Source: UBA7803 sp034522075 (GTDB lineage Bacteria; Pseudomonadota; Gammaproteobacteria; Pseudomonadales; Azotimanducaceae). Taken from it: a stretch of 64,000 bases of DNA. The stretch spans positions 62,001 through 126,000 of the forward strand of contig JAXHLO010000021.1 of NCBI GenBank assembly GCA_034522075.1, written 5' to 3'. Both the position numbers and the translations under genes were made by a program. How positions within the stretch are numbered: the first letter of the stretch is position 1; every line of letters starts with the position of its first letter. Below, one piece after another: positions 25,689 through 34,243 of this stretch. Below the pieces are notes generated by a model. That model saw nothing but the letters and a program-made list of their open reading frames with translations. It did no database searches and was not told where the DNA came from.

Positions 25689-26225
25689 GTGCCGTTTGCC
25701 ATCAACATACGCAGCGACAATGAGACGGCGGCACCCATCCGGGAGCTCTGGCAGCGTCTGGAAGTCTTCGAGCCGGCACCCACCATGCGGGCGCTGAATT
25801 ACCCGCCCCATCTCACCCTGGCCATCTATGAAGATGTGCCGGAATCCGAGTTGTTTGCGGTCGTGGACGGTGTGGCGGACGGGCCCATCAAATTGCGCTT
25901 CGAATCCCTGGGTTGCTTCACACCACCCAACGGCCTGGTAATCTGGGCCGCGCCCAGAGTCACCCGGCAATTGCGCCGGCTGCACCAGTCGATTCACAGC
26001 ATCATCGATACCCAGCGCTGCCACGCCAATTACCGGCCGAAGCGCTGGGTTCCGCATTGCACTCTGGCGCTGAACGTGGCGCCGGAATATCGCTCGGAGG
26101 CTAAAGCGTTGACCGAGGAGGCACTGTCGCCCTTCGAGGCGACCTTCGACGTGGTCGACTGCACCTCGTTTCATCCGGTGGAGGTCCTGCGCGAACGCAG
26201 GCTCAAGTCAACCGGCCAGGCGTAA
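25689..26225 (+). CDS. 2H phosphoesterase (2'-5' RNA ligase family)
   Basis: A 178-residue protein with the two catalytic H-x-T/S motifs of the 2H superfamily: YPPHLTLAIYED near residue 40 and RWVPHCTLALNV near residue 122. Family members hydrolyse or ligate 2',5' or cyclic phosphates in RNA or nucleotides. GGAGG stands about 8 bp before the GTG at 25689, which favours this codon over the GTG at 25683, only 2 bp from it. The 3' end overlaps the convergent small ORF by 18 bp. Confidence 0.8.
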   Translation: MPFAINIRSDNETAAPIRELWQRLEVFEPAPTMRALNYPPHLTLAIYEDVPESELFAVVDGVADGPIKLRFESLGCFTPPNGLVIWAAPRVTRQLRRLHQSIHSIIDTQRCHANYRPKRWVPHCTLALNVAPEYRSEAKALTEEALSPFEATFDVVDCTSFHPVEVLRERRLKSTGQA

Positions 26226-26447
26226 TTCCGTCGTCATTTGCAGCGCCATTTGCGGCAGTTCCTCGCGCAGCTGTTCCAGCGTCCGGGTTTCGCCGTCCAG
26301 GGTCGCGGTATGAACCGTGACGCCGCGGCTGGCCTTCAGGGTGCTGGTGGTGGGCTCGAACTGCCACGCGCAGTAGCGGCGCAGATTGCGGGTCAACCAG
26401 ACACCGGCGAGTCGCTGGTCGTCTGTGTGGGTGAATTTGTGCGGCAT
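26208..26447 (-). CDS. Conserved-looking small hypothetical protein
   Basis: A 79-residue ORF starting MPHKFTHTDDQRLAGVWLTRNLRRYCAW. The composition is balanced, with a predicted beta segment (GVTVHTATLDGETRTLEQL) and a C-terminal helix. No signal peptide or known motif. It lies directly downstream of the MBL-fold gene on the same strand (82-bp gap) and converges with the 2H phosphoesterase, overlapping it by 18 bp. I do not recognise the family. Confidence 0.55.
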   Translation of the reverse strand: MPHKFTHTDDQRLAGVWLTRNLRRYCAWQFEPTTSTLKASRGVTVHTATLDGETRTLEQLREELPQMALQMTTELRLAG

Positions 26448-26529
26448 GGCCGTATGCTCTTTGAATGTTCCCTTGCAGGGTAGTGAATCGTCACGAAAGT
26501 TCCGCGAACTGCGCCACGAATCAGCGCGA

Positions 26530-27820
26530 TCATTCGTCGACCCTGCCGCGGGAGACATTGGCTGCGTGCCCGAAGATGCCCTTGGCCATGAGTGAGGTCT
26601 CCCGGTCGCGGCGGCGCTGGTAGACCTCGGCGCGGATTTCGTGAGCTCGGGCATTGTCCGGCTCGGCCCGAACGGCGAATTCCACCAGATGACAGGCCAG
26701 GCGCGCATCGGTGTCGGCCAGAGCCAGCGCCCGGTCCGCCAGCTTGTCTGCGCCGCCGGCCAGTGCCGCCAGCTCCCGGGCCAGCGCATCCTCCCGGGCC
26801 GGTTTGAGGTTGGCCGGATTGCCGTCATACCAGCCGCCGTAGAGGCGCCAGATGTTGCGCACGATGAATTCGGGTTCATCGTACATGGGCCGCAGGTAGG
26901 GCTTTTCCAGTACTGCCGGGTCGATGGACACCGCGTGAATGATGTCGTTGAGCGGGGCACCCTCATTCATCATCGCCACTGTCTCACGGACCAGGTGTTC
27001 CAGAGCCTCGGCCACATCGGTGAGAACGAGCCGGATGCGCTCGGCGCCGGCAATGGGCAGGCCGTGGGCGGGCAGAAAAAGCTCGGCGCCCTGGGCGGCC
27101 ATGGCTCGCATGGCTGCGGCCCATTCCGCCGGGTAGCGCTGTACTTTCTGCGGATTGCCCGCATTGGGGAAATTCCAGATGAAGAAGTCGCCGGCGCAGA
27201 TGGCCTTGTGCCGGGGTATCCAGGCCCAGGTGTGATCATCGGTTTCGCCCTTGGCATGGCGCAGTTCCAGGCTCATGCCGCCCACTTCGAGTGGCAGGGT
27301 GTTCTCGTAGGCCACATCCGGTTTGGGTGATGATTCCGGCAGAAAGCTGCCGCTGTCGGCTATCTGATAGCCGCGCCGCCGGAACTGGCCGAACTGACGC
27401 TCATTGATGATCTGGTTGTAGCCGTTGGTGAGGTTGTAGCGGTCGAAACGCCGGCCAAGGTTCACGTGGCCGGCGACCCGGGGCGTTACCTGCCCGGCGG
27501 CGGCCGCGTCTTCCAGGAAGGCGCCGCAGCCGCCCACGTGGTCGACGTGGCCGTGGGTGTAGACGATGGTGTTGAAACGGTCAGCCCGCCAGCGGCGGAT
27601 TTCTTTCACCACCCGGGGACCGCCGGCGGGATTGGAGGTGTCGAAGGCGAGCAGACCAGTCGTCGGTCTCGAACAGGATGCAGTGGGAGAAGGCTTCCAC
27701 CATGGCGACGCCGTCGGCGATGACGGAGAGCTCGTGATTGATGCGGTTGATGGGGCCGACGTTGTCGGCGCTGGTGGTCCCATCGATGATGCCGGAAGAC
27801 ATTGCCAGCAGGTCGGCCAT
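26530..27820 (-). pseudogene. Alkylsulfatase-like metallo-beta-lactamase hydrolase with a single frameshift
   Basis: The start MADLLAMSSGIIDGTT at 27820 has AAGGAG upstream. The frame runs to FETDD near 27659, where one extra base (the T of a TGG codon, about 27658) shifts it. Removing it restores DDGLLAFDTSNPAGG, and the rest continues to 26530. The total length of 1291 bp is 3n+1, as expected. Downstream are YTHGHVDHVGGCG (HxHxDH zinc site), LELRHAKGETDDHTWAW (second zinc His), ICAGDFFIWNFPNAGNPQK and a C-terminal dimerisation-like helical domain (RALALADTDARLACHLVEFAVRAEP). This matches SdsA1/BDS1-type alkyl sulfatases, which cleave alkyl sulfates. The frameshift may be real or a sequencing error. 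The gene follows the GNAT gene by 3 bp. Confidence 0.8.
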
Positions 27821-27823
27821 GGG

Positions 27824-28288
27824 CTACTCCTTGCGATCCAGGTTGATTTCGTACAGAGGCAGGCTGCGGCCCTCGATGCTGGCCGACGCCCGCTCACCGA
27901 TCAGCAGCGCGCCGGCATGCTCATAGAACGGTGCCGCATTGGGGTCGGCTTGAATGATCAGCCGTGACAACTCCGTAGCCTCGAATTCCGCCAGGGCGTG
28001 ATCCATCAACGCCCGGCCGTAGCCGCGGCCGATGTGTTCCGGCTCGACGAACATGGCCTCGAGTTCCAGGGCATCCGGCGAAACTTTGGTCAGCGCATAG
28101 AACCCCCGGACCTCGCCGTCGTCTTCCAGCACCCGGAAGCCGCCGGCGGCCAGTTGCTCGGGCGTGTAGGTCAACTCGTCACGGCAGGCTTCCATGAACG
28201 CATCGGAGTAACCCCAGTGCGCCTTGGAACGTTGTGCCAGGTCGCTCAGCCGTTCCGCTTCGCTGGTTTCGGCGGCGCGGATCTCCAT
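27824..28288 (-). CDS. GNAT family N-acetyltransferase
   Basis: A 154-residue GNAT fold. The acetyl-CoA pyrophosphate-binding loop is visible as EPEHIGRGYGRALMDHAL (R/Q-x-x-G-x-G/A motif) after the beta-4 strand LELEAMFVE, and the C-terminal IIQADPNAAPFYEHAGALLIGE is typical of the fold. It transfers acetyl from acetyl-CoA to an amine. The acceptor is unknown. AAGGAGA precedes the ATG. It is the first gene of a pair with the alkylsulfatase-like gene and lies 10 bp after the end of the DUF748 gene. Confidence 0.88.
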   Translation of the reverse strand: MEIRAAETSEAERLSDLAQRSKAHWGYSDAFMEACRDELTYTPEQLAAGGFRVLEDDGEVRGFYALTKVSPDALELEAMFVEPEHIGRGYGRALMDHALAEFEATELSRLIIQADPNAAPFYEHAGALLIGERASASIEGRSLPLYEINLDRKE

Positions 28289-28298
28289 AGTGTCTCCT

Positions 28299-31200
28299 TC
28301 ATGTGGCGGTCACATCGAGTTCCATGGCAATCCACCCCGAGTCGGCCGAGGTCGTGGTGGTTTCGCCCAGGGTGATGCGCGCCGGGTCTATGTCGGCGTT
28401 CTCCGCCAGCCAGTCGGATATCCGCTGGGCACGTTCCTGGCCCAATGCCTGGACCTGCGCCTCGTCCATCGGAGCGGCGTCGATGAGGCGCTGCTCCAGC
28501 TCCGCCACATAGGCCGTTTCGTCGAGCCGCATTTCGCCGTCCTCGCCATCTTCTTCAACTGGACGCTGAAACTGCGCGCGCACCTCCGCCAGGCTGGTTT
28601 CCGGAAAGTCCTCGGTGAATAGCGCTTCGATGGCGGCACGCCGGCGATCGCCGAGCATGGTCCCGGCGGAATCTTCGCCGTCGCTCCGTTCGGCCAGTGC
28701 CGCGTCGATGCGGGCCCGGGTGGCCAGCGTCTGCAACGCTTTTCGGTCGGTCTGCGGGGCCACCACGCCGTTTACCTGCAGCGCAAGCTGCGGGCGCATG
28801 TTCAATGCCTCACCGAGCTTGCTGAGCTTCTGGCGTTCCGGCGGCGTCAGCGCCGCGCTGCCGGGTTCGAATTTCACGCGGCCGAACTCCTCCGATTCCA
28901 TGCCCACCAGGCGGGCGAGCAGGCGAAACGGTGACGACACGATGCCGGTTATGACGTTGGCCACGGCCCCGGCGATGACCCCGCCGATACGGAACTGCGG
29001 ATCGTTGACGTCGCCTTCTACGGGGATGTCCACGTTGATTCTGCCGTCCGGCCCCTTCAACAGGGCGATGGCCAGATTCAACGGCAGATCGAAAGCGTCC
29101 GGGTGCTCCACCCGCTCACCGAGCTCGAGGTCACTGATCACCACACTGTTCTGCCCGGTCATCCGGCCGTCTTTGACCTGGTAGCGCAGGTCGACTTCCA
29201 TGCGTCCGTCGGCGACCCGGCGGCCGGCGAAGCGAATGGTGTAAGGCGTCAGGTCCGGCAATGCGACGTTGCGGAACAACAGTTCGACGTCGGTATTCCG
29301 GGTGATGCCCAGCGGCATCAACGCACCCTGGATGCGCGCCAGGCCGAAGTCTTCGATCTGCCCATCGAGTCTCACCTGGGAGGGCTCGGCGCTGCTCGAG
29401 TCCAGGGTGGTCATCTCCCCTTCCAGAGTGCTGATACTGGTGCGAAACGGCAGCGGCAGGGACAGGTCGGAGAAGTCCGCCGAGCCGCCGCTCACGGCAA
29501 CCCGGCCTATGGTCAGCTGCACGGGCGGCGCGGCATCGCTGCTGCCGTCGTCCGGTTCGGCGCCTTCGTCCGCAGGCTCGGCGGCAGTTTCGGGCTGCCG
29601 CATGAGCTGCTGGAAGTTGGTGGTCCGGTCTTCGGCAATGAGCAGACGGGCGTAGGGTTCGCTTACCGTGACCTGTGAGATCTCCAGTGCCCCGGCGGCG
29701 TGTGAGTAGCTGAACTCATTGACGCCGAGCTGTTGCCAGCCCAGCAGGCGCTCTTCGGGCTGCGTACTGGCGATGGACAGACCGTCCACCGTCAGCTCGC
29801 CGCTGGCACCCAGGGGTTCCTCGGCGGAAACCGTGAGCCGGGTGCGGGTGCTGACGGTCCCGTCGTCGATCTGCGCCAGGGCCAGATCATTCAGATAGGG
29901 CTGGGCAATGCCCAGTGCCAGGCCGTCCACGGTTAGCTCGGCGTCCAGGAAGGGCGCCGGCAGGGCGCCCATGGTGCCGTTCAGCGCCACCCGGCCGCCG
30001 GTATTGGAATTGAAAGACAGCGTCAGCGGGAAGCGAGTGTCCGGTGCGTTGTCCAGACCTTCCAGACGCAGATCGAAGTCGCGGATTTCGATGGGCTGGG
30101 GATCCCGCAGGGTCCGATCCTCGAAATCGAACGCGAGATCGTTCACCTCGAAGCGCTGCAGGCTCAGGGACCAGGCAGCGGCGGCTGTAGCGTCATCTTC
30201 TGGCTCTGCCTCTGCGGTGGGCTCGTCGGCCGGCGGTGATCTGATGATCCGTTCGAGGTTGCTGATGCCGTCCGCGTCGCGCCACATGAACAGTTCCGGT
30301 GCGGTCAGGGAGATGCGCCGGGCCCCAGCTCGCTGGGCCGGATAGGCCAGGTACCCGCCTTCCAGGCGCAGTCCCGGCAGCTCGACTATGGCGCGCTCCG
30401 CCTGGGTGACCCGTACGTCCCGGACATCGACCTCGAGCTCTGTCATGTCGGCGCGGAATGTGCCCGTGTCATCCAGTGCCACCGCGTAATCGAAGCCGAG
30501 ATCCACCGTGCCGCTGGGTACCTGAACGTCGACCTGGTCCTGAAAGTAGCGGTACGCCAGGGGCAGGAACGCACCGCTGGCGGTCAGGCGGCCGGCAGAC
30601 TGCAGAGGCTCGATCTGCAGGCTGCCTTGCCAGGCGACGTCCACCTCGTCGCCGATGCGTACGGCCACCCGCTGCCGGCCGCTGTCCTCGGGCAGGGTGC
30701 TGATGTCGCGGATACTGACGTCGATGGGGCCGATGGCCTGCACGAAGTCGGTGCCGGGAACGCGGTCGGTAAATGTGCCGCCGCCCCCTGTCAGGTTCAA
30801 CTCGCCGACGATGACGCGCAGCAGCCCCGCTTCCGGGTCGGCTTCAGCGGGCGCTTCCGTCGTCCGGGCCGGCTCGGGCTCAGCCGGCGACAGGAGCTGA
30901 CCAAGGTTGGTCTGCCCGTCGGCGAAACGCACGAACGCCAGTGAGGGATGCTCGAGGGTAATCTCGCGAAACGTCAGCGCCCACCGAAACAGGCTCGAAA
31001 GCTGAAAGTTCACATACAGCCGCTCGAAGCTGAGGATCCCGGATCCGTCGTCTTCCGTGATGGCGAATTCGCGGGCCTCGACACTCAACACGAACGGATT
31101 GACCCGCAGCGTTTCCAGCGCGACCGGGCGGTCCACCAGTTCACCGACCCGGTCGATGATCTGCTGGCGTGCCACCCAGGGCACGATAAGGAAACCGGCG

Positions 31201-31334
31201 AGGGTGTAGAGCAACAGAATCGACAGGGCCCAGAAGCGCTTGCGGCGCGGATTGACCCAGTCCCGCGGCGTTCCCCACAGGCGCTGGCGCACCGCGGCGC
31301 TGGCTCGCTGCAGGCGGCTGGCGTTGTCGCTCAA
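28299..31334 (-). CDS. DUF748 (AsmA-like) giant envelope protein (TTG start)
   Basis: A protein of about 1011 residues with one N-terminal membrane helix (FWALSILLLYTLAGFLIVPWVA) and a very long beta-rich periplasmic body made of AsmA/DUF748 repeats (LETLRVNPFVLSVEAREFAI, VDLGFDYAVALDD, AIALLKGPDGRINVDIPVEGD). Near the C-terminus, RVKFEPGSAALTPPERQKLSKLGEAL resembles an OmpA-like peptidoglycan-binding entry. AsmA-like proteins are linked to phospholipid traffic between membranes. No ATG precedes the helix at a sensible distance. The TTG at 31334 has AGGGAG upstream and begins one base after the RidA stop, so it is taken as start. Confidence 0.83.
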   Translation of the reverse strand: MSDNASRLQRASAAVRQRLWGTPRDWVNPRRKRFWALSILLLYTLAGFLIVPWVARQQIIDRVGELVDRPVALETLRVNPFVLSVEAREFAITEDDGSGILSFERLYVNFQLSSLFRWALTFREITLEHPSLAFVRFADGQTNLGQLLSPAEPEPARTTEAPAEADPEAGLLRVIVGELNLTGGGGTFTDRVPGTDFVQAIGPIDVSIRDISTLPEDSGRQRVAVRIGDEVDVAWQGSLQIEPLQSAGRLTASGAFLPLAYRYFQDQVDVQVPSGTVDLGFDYAVALDDTGTFRADMTELEVDVRDVRVTQAERAIVELPGLRLEGGYLAYPAQRAGARRISLTAPELFMWRDADGISNLERIIRSPPADEPTAEAEPEDDATAAAAWSLSLQRFEVNDLAFDFEDRTLRDPQPIEIRDFDLRLEGLDNAPDTRFPLTLSFNSNTGGRVALNGTMGALPAPFLDAELTVDGLALGIAQPYLNDLALAQIDDGTVSTRTRLTVSAEEPLGASGELTVDGLSIASTQPEERLLGWQQLGVNEFSYSHAAGALEISQVTVSEPYARLLIAEDRTTNFQQLMRQPETAAEPADEGAEPDDGSSDAAPPVQLTIGRVAVSGGSADFSDLSLPLPFRTSISTLEGEMTTLDSSSAEPSQVRLDGQIEDFGLARIQGALMPLGITRNTDVELLFRNVALPDLTPYTIRFAGRRVADGRMEVDLRYQVKDGRMTGQNSVVISDLELGERVEHPDAFDLPLNLAIALLKGPDGRINVDIPVEGDVNDPQFRIGGVIAGAVANVITGIVSSPFRLLARLVGMESEEFGRVKFEPGSAALTPPERQKLSKLGEALNMRPQLALQVNGVVAPQTDRKALQTLATRARIDAALAERSDGEDSAGTMLGDRRRAAIEALFTEDFPETSLAEVRAQFQRPVEEDGEDGEMRLDETAYVAELEQRLIDAAPMDEAQVQALGQERAQRISDWLAENADIDPARITLGETTTTSADSGWIAMELDVTAT

Positions 31335-31335
31335 C

Positions 31336-31833
31336 TCAGCGTGCTCCCTGGCCGAGGATGATGACTTCCGCTTCGATTTCCACCGGAACGCCCATGGGCA
31401 GTTCTGCCATGCCCACAGCGGACCGCGCATGGGCGCCGCGCTCCGGCCCGAAGACGTCGAGAATTACCTGGGAAGCTCCGTTGATGACGCCGGGCAGGGC
31501 GGTGAACCCCGGCGCCGCATTGACCATGCCGAATAGCTTGAGCCACGCGCTGATGCGGTCAAGGTCGCCCAGTTCCTGTTTCAGGCTCGCCAGCATGCCG
31601 AGCGCTGCGAGCCGGGCGGCAGTCTGGCCCTGCTCTGCCGTGAGATCGGCGCCGACCTTGCCCAGGGGCGCGGCGATGGAGCCGTCCGCCGCCAGGGGCA
31701 GATGGCCGGAAACCAGGGCCCGGTCGCCGGCGATACGGACCAGCTTGAACGGCAGGCTGCCCAGGTTCATGGGTTGCGGCAACTCGATGCCGAGGGCTTC
31801 GAGACGCTGTTCCGGCGTCCTGGAGTCGGTCAC
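31336..31833 (-). CDS. RidA/YjgF-family protein
   Basis: A 165-residue YjgF/RidA fold with the typical arrangement: LEALGIELPQPMN, RIAGDRALVSGHLPLAADG, AARLAALGMLASLKQELGDLDRI, and the C-terminal active-site strand HARSAVGMAELPMGVPVEIEAEV with the Arg and Glu used by enamine/imine deaminases. This longer subgroup is distinct from canonical RidA (about 130 residues). It may deaminate reactive enamines, but activity is not guaranteed. Its stop is one base upstream of the DUF748 TTG, so the two form an operon. Confidence 0.88.
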   Translation of the reverse strand: MTDSRTPEQRLEALGIELPQPMNLGSLPFKLVRIAGDRALVSGHLPLAADGSIAAPLGKVGADLTAEQGQTAARLAALGMLASLKQELGDLDRISAWLKLFGMVNAAPGFTALPGVINGASQVILDVFGPERGAHARSAVGMAELPMGVPVEIEAEVIILGQGAR

Positions 31834-31971
31834 GGGATGAACTCCGCTGGCTGATGCCGGCTACTGTAGCGCATTGCGGCGGCAGGTTGGGCCTGCGGCG
31901 AGGTGAGCAGCCGATCACAGCGCGCCTCTGGTCAGCTCCTATACTGCGGATGAACCACCAGAGAGAAGATC

Positions 31972-32727
31972 ATGACAACGCGCTTTCTCAAAATTGCCGG
32001 TATTTCCGGCAGTCTGCTCATGGCCGCCGGCGTGCAGGCGGAGACTCTGTTCGGTGTCTATGCCGGGGCCGGGACCTGGCAGCAGGAGTTCTCCGGCGAC
32101 GTGGCCTCCGGTGGCGAGGAGGTGGACCTGGAGCGCGACCTGGATTTCGATCGGGAACGCAACAACGTGTTGTACGCGGGGCTCGAGCATGGGGTTCCGG
32201 TGCTGCCCAATGTGCGGGTCAATCATGCCAGGGTCGCCGGTGAAGGACGCAGCGTGCTGACCCGCACGGTGGAGTTCCGGGGCGAGACGTTCAGCATCAG
32301 TGAAGACGTGGCCTCTGAAGTCGAGCTGACCCAGTCCGACGCGGTGCTCTATTACGAGTTGCTGGACAACGTCGTGTCGCTGGATCTGGGCATTGCGGCC
32401 CGTTGGATCGACGGTGAGATCGAGGTCGCCTCGGAGAGTGCCGTGGCACGGGCGGAGTTCGAAGGTGTGCTGCCGCTGCTGTACGCCCGGGGCCGCGTCG
32501 ACCTGCCGCTCACCGGCCTGTGGGCCGGCGCTGAAGCCCAGGGGCTTGCCTACGACGGCCACAGCCTGATCGACGCCAGTGCCCAGATCGGCTGGACGTC
32601 GCCGGTGGGACTCGGTGCAGAACTGGGCTGGCGGACACTGCGCCTCGATCTGGACGACATCGACGACATCGACCATGCCGAGATCGACATCAGCGGCCCT
32701 TACGCGGCGGTAAACTTCTACTTCTGA
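31972..32727 (+). CDS. TIGR04219-type outer-membrane beta-barrel protein
   Basis: A 251-residue protein with a signal peptide (FLKIAGISGSLLMAAGVQA, cleavage before ETLFGVYAG). The mature part alternates hydrophobic strands ending in the C-terminal aromatic YAAVNFYF required for BAM-mediated insertion. The motif YAGAGTWQQEFSGDV near the N-terminus and the overall size match TIGR04219. Function unknown. Transcription may start from TATACT at 31940-31945, and AGAGAAG precedes the ATG. It stands alone, 35 bp before glcD. Confidence 0.8.
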   Translation: MTTRFLKIAGISGSLLMAAGVQAETLFGVYAGAGTWQQEFSGDVASGGEEVDLERDLDFDRERNNVLYAGLEHGVPVLPNVRVNHARVAGEGRSVLTRTVEFRGETFSISEDVASEVELTQSDAVLYYELLDNVVSLDLGIAARWIDGEIEVASESAVARAEFEGVLPLLYARGRVDLPLTGLWAGAEAQGLAYDGHSLIDASAQIGWTSPVGLGAELGWRTLRLDLDDIDDIDHAEIDISGPYAAVNFYF

Positions 32728-32754
32728 CACGATGGCGTCCGGCTCCCCTATAAT
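32724..32754 (+). promoter_or_regulatory. Predicted sigma-70 promoter giving a leaderless glcD transcript
   Basis: CTGACA at 32724-32729 (5/6 to TTGACA) and a perfect TATAAT at 32749-32754, spacer 19 bp (long). Transcription would start about 7 bases after the -10, at or next to the glcD ATG (32763), and there is no Shine-Dalgarno sequence. The -35 overlaps the end of the TIGR04219 gene. Confidence 0.5.
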
Positions 32755-32762
32755 CGGGCGCC

Positions 32763-34241
32763 ATGACAGATTCCCCAGCAGCGGCGCGCCGGGCGCGCCG
32801 CGTCGAAGCCCTGCTGCGGGCCGAGTTGCCCGCGGCATCGCTCATCACCGACCCCCTGGCCAGGAAAACGTTCGAAAGCGACGGGCTCACCGCGCTGCGC
32901 GAGGTGCCGTGGCTGGTGGCGCTGCCGGAAACCGAGGCCCAGGTGCTGGCGGTGCTGCGCATCTGCCGGGAATTCCGCGTCCCCGTGGTACCCCGCGGCG
33001 CCGGTACCGGATTGTCGGGTGGTGCCCGGCCTCTGGCCCGGGGCCTGGTGCTGGGCCTGTCGAAGATGGCGAGCATCATCGACATCGACCTGGACAACGC
33101 CGTCGCCCGGGTTCAGCCGGGGGTGCGCAACCTGGCCATCAGCGAGGCGGTGGAAGAACACGGTCTCTATTACGCACCTGACCCCTCCTCACAGATTGCC
33201 TGCAGCATCGGCGGCAATGTCGCGGAGAACTCCGGCGGCGTGCACTGCCTGAAATACGGGCTGACCGTGCACAATGTGGTAGGCGTGCGCCTGGCCACCA
33301 TTGACGGCGAGATCCTGGAACTGGGCGGCAAGGGCCTCGATGGGCCGGGATACGATCTGCTGGCGCTGGTCATGGGCTCCGAAGGCATGCTCGGCGTGGT
33401 TACCGAGGTCACCGTGCGGCTGCTGCCCACGCCGCCGGCCAAGCGGGTCGTCCTGGCGGCCTTTGCCGAAGTGAGCGCCGCGGCCGATGCGGTGGGCGCA
33501 ATCATCGCCGACGGCTTGATTCCCGCGGGCCTGGAGATGATGGACGCGCCGGCGATCCGTGCCGCCGAGGACTTCGTTCACGCCGGCTACCCCACGGATG
33601 CCGAGGCGATCCTGCTCTGCGAGCTGGACGGTGTGGCAGCCGAGGTGGAAGCGGACCTGGCGCGGGTCAGCCGGGTGCTGGAACTCTTCGGGGCTTTCTC
33701 GCTCACGGTGGCGCAGACGCCGGAGGAGCAGGCACGGCTGTGGCTGGGGCGCAAATCGGCCTTTCCCGCCGTAGGCCGGATCTCGCCGGACTACTACTGC
33801 ATGGACGGCACCATCCCCCGGGCCCACCTGGCGGATGTACTGAAGCGTATCGGCGACCTGTCGGCGTCCCACGGCCTGGCCGTGGCCAACGTCTTCCATG
33901 CCGGTGACGGCAATCTGCATCCGCTGATTCTCTACGACGCCAACGTTCCCGGCCAACTGGCGCAGGCGGAGGCGCTGGGCGAGCGAATTCTCGAGCTGTG
34001 CGTTGCGGTGGGCGGCACGGTTACCGGCGAACACGGGGTGGGGGCGGAAAAGCTCGATCCCATGTGCGGCCAGTTCGACGCCCCAGCGCTCGAGCAGATG
34101 CACGCGCTGCAGGCAGCCTTCGATCCGCACGGTCTGATGAACCCCGGGAAGGCGGTGCCTACTCTGACCCGCTGCGCCGAAATCGGCGGCATGCACGTGC
34201 ACGGCGGGCGGCTGCCGTTTCCACATTTGCCGCGGTTTTAG
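32763..34241 (+). CDS. glcD: Glycolate oxidase FAD-linked subunit GlcD
   Basis: A 492-residue FAD-linked oxidase subunit. The FAD-binding half has VVPRGAGTGLSGGARPL, YYAPDPSSQIACSIGGNVAENSGGVHCLKYGLTVHNV and GSEGMLGVVTEVTVRLLP. The C-terminal cap has GRISPDYYCMDGTIPRAHL, VANVFHAGDGNLHPLI and GGTVTGEHGVGAEK, nearly superimposable on Escherichia coli GlcD to its end. With GlcE and GlcF it oxidises glycolate to glyoxylate and passes electrons to the membrane. The gene is followed within 2 bp by glcE. No ribosome-binding site is present at the ATG (see promoter entry). Confidence 0.96.
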   Translation: MTDSPAAARRARRVEALLRAELPAASLITDPLARKTFESDGLTALREVPWLVALPETEAQVLAVLRICREFRVPVVPRGAGTGLSGGARPLARGLVLGLSKMASIIDIDLDNAVARVQPGVRNLAISEAVEEHGLYYAPDPSSQIACSIGGNVAENSGGVHCLKYGLTVHNVVGVRLATIDGEILELGGKGLDGPGYDLLALVMGSEGMLGVVTEVTVRLLPTPPAKRVVLAAFAEVSAAADAVGAIIADGLIPAGLEMMDAPAIRAAEDFVHAGYPTDAEAILLCELDGVAAEVEADLARVSRVLELFGAFSLTVAQTPEEQARLWLGRKSAFPAVGRISPDYYCMDGTIPRAHLADVLKRIGDLSASHGLAVANVFHAGDGNLHPLILYDANVPGQLAQAEALGERILELCVAVGGTVTGEHGVGAEKLDPMCGQFDAPALEQMHALQAAFDPHGLMNPGKAVPTLTRCAEIGGMHVHGGRLPFPHLPRF

Positions 34242-34243
34242 TT

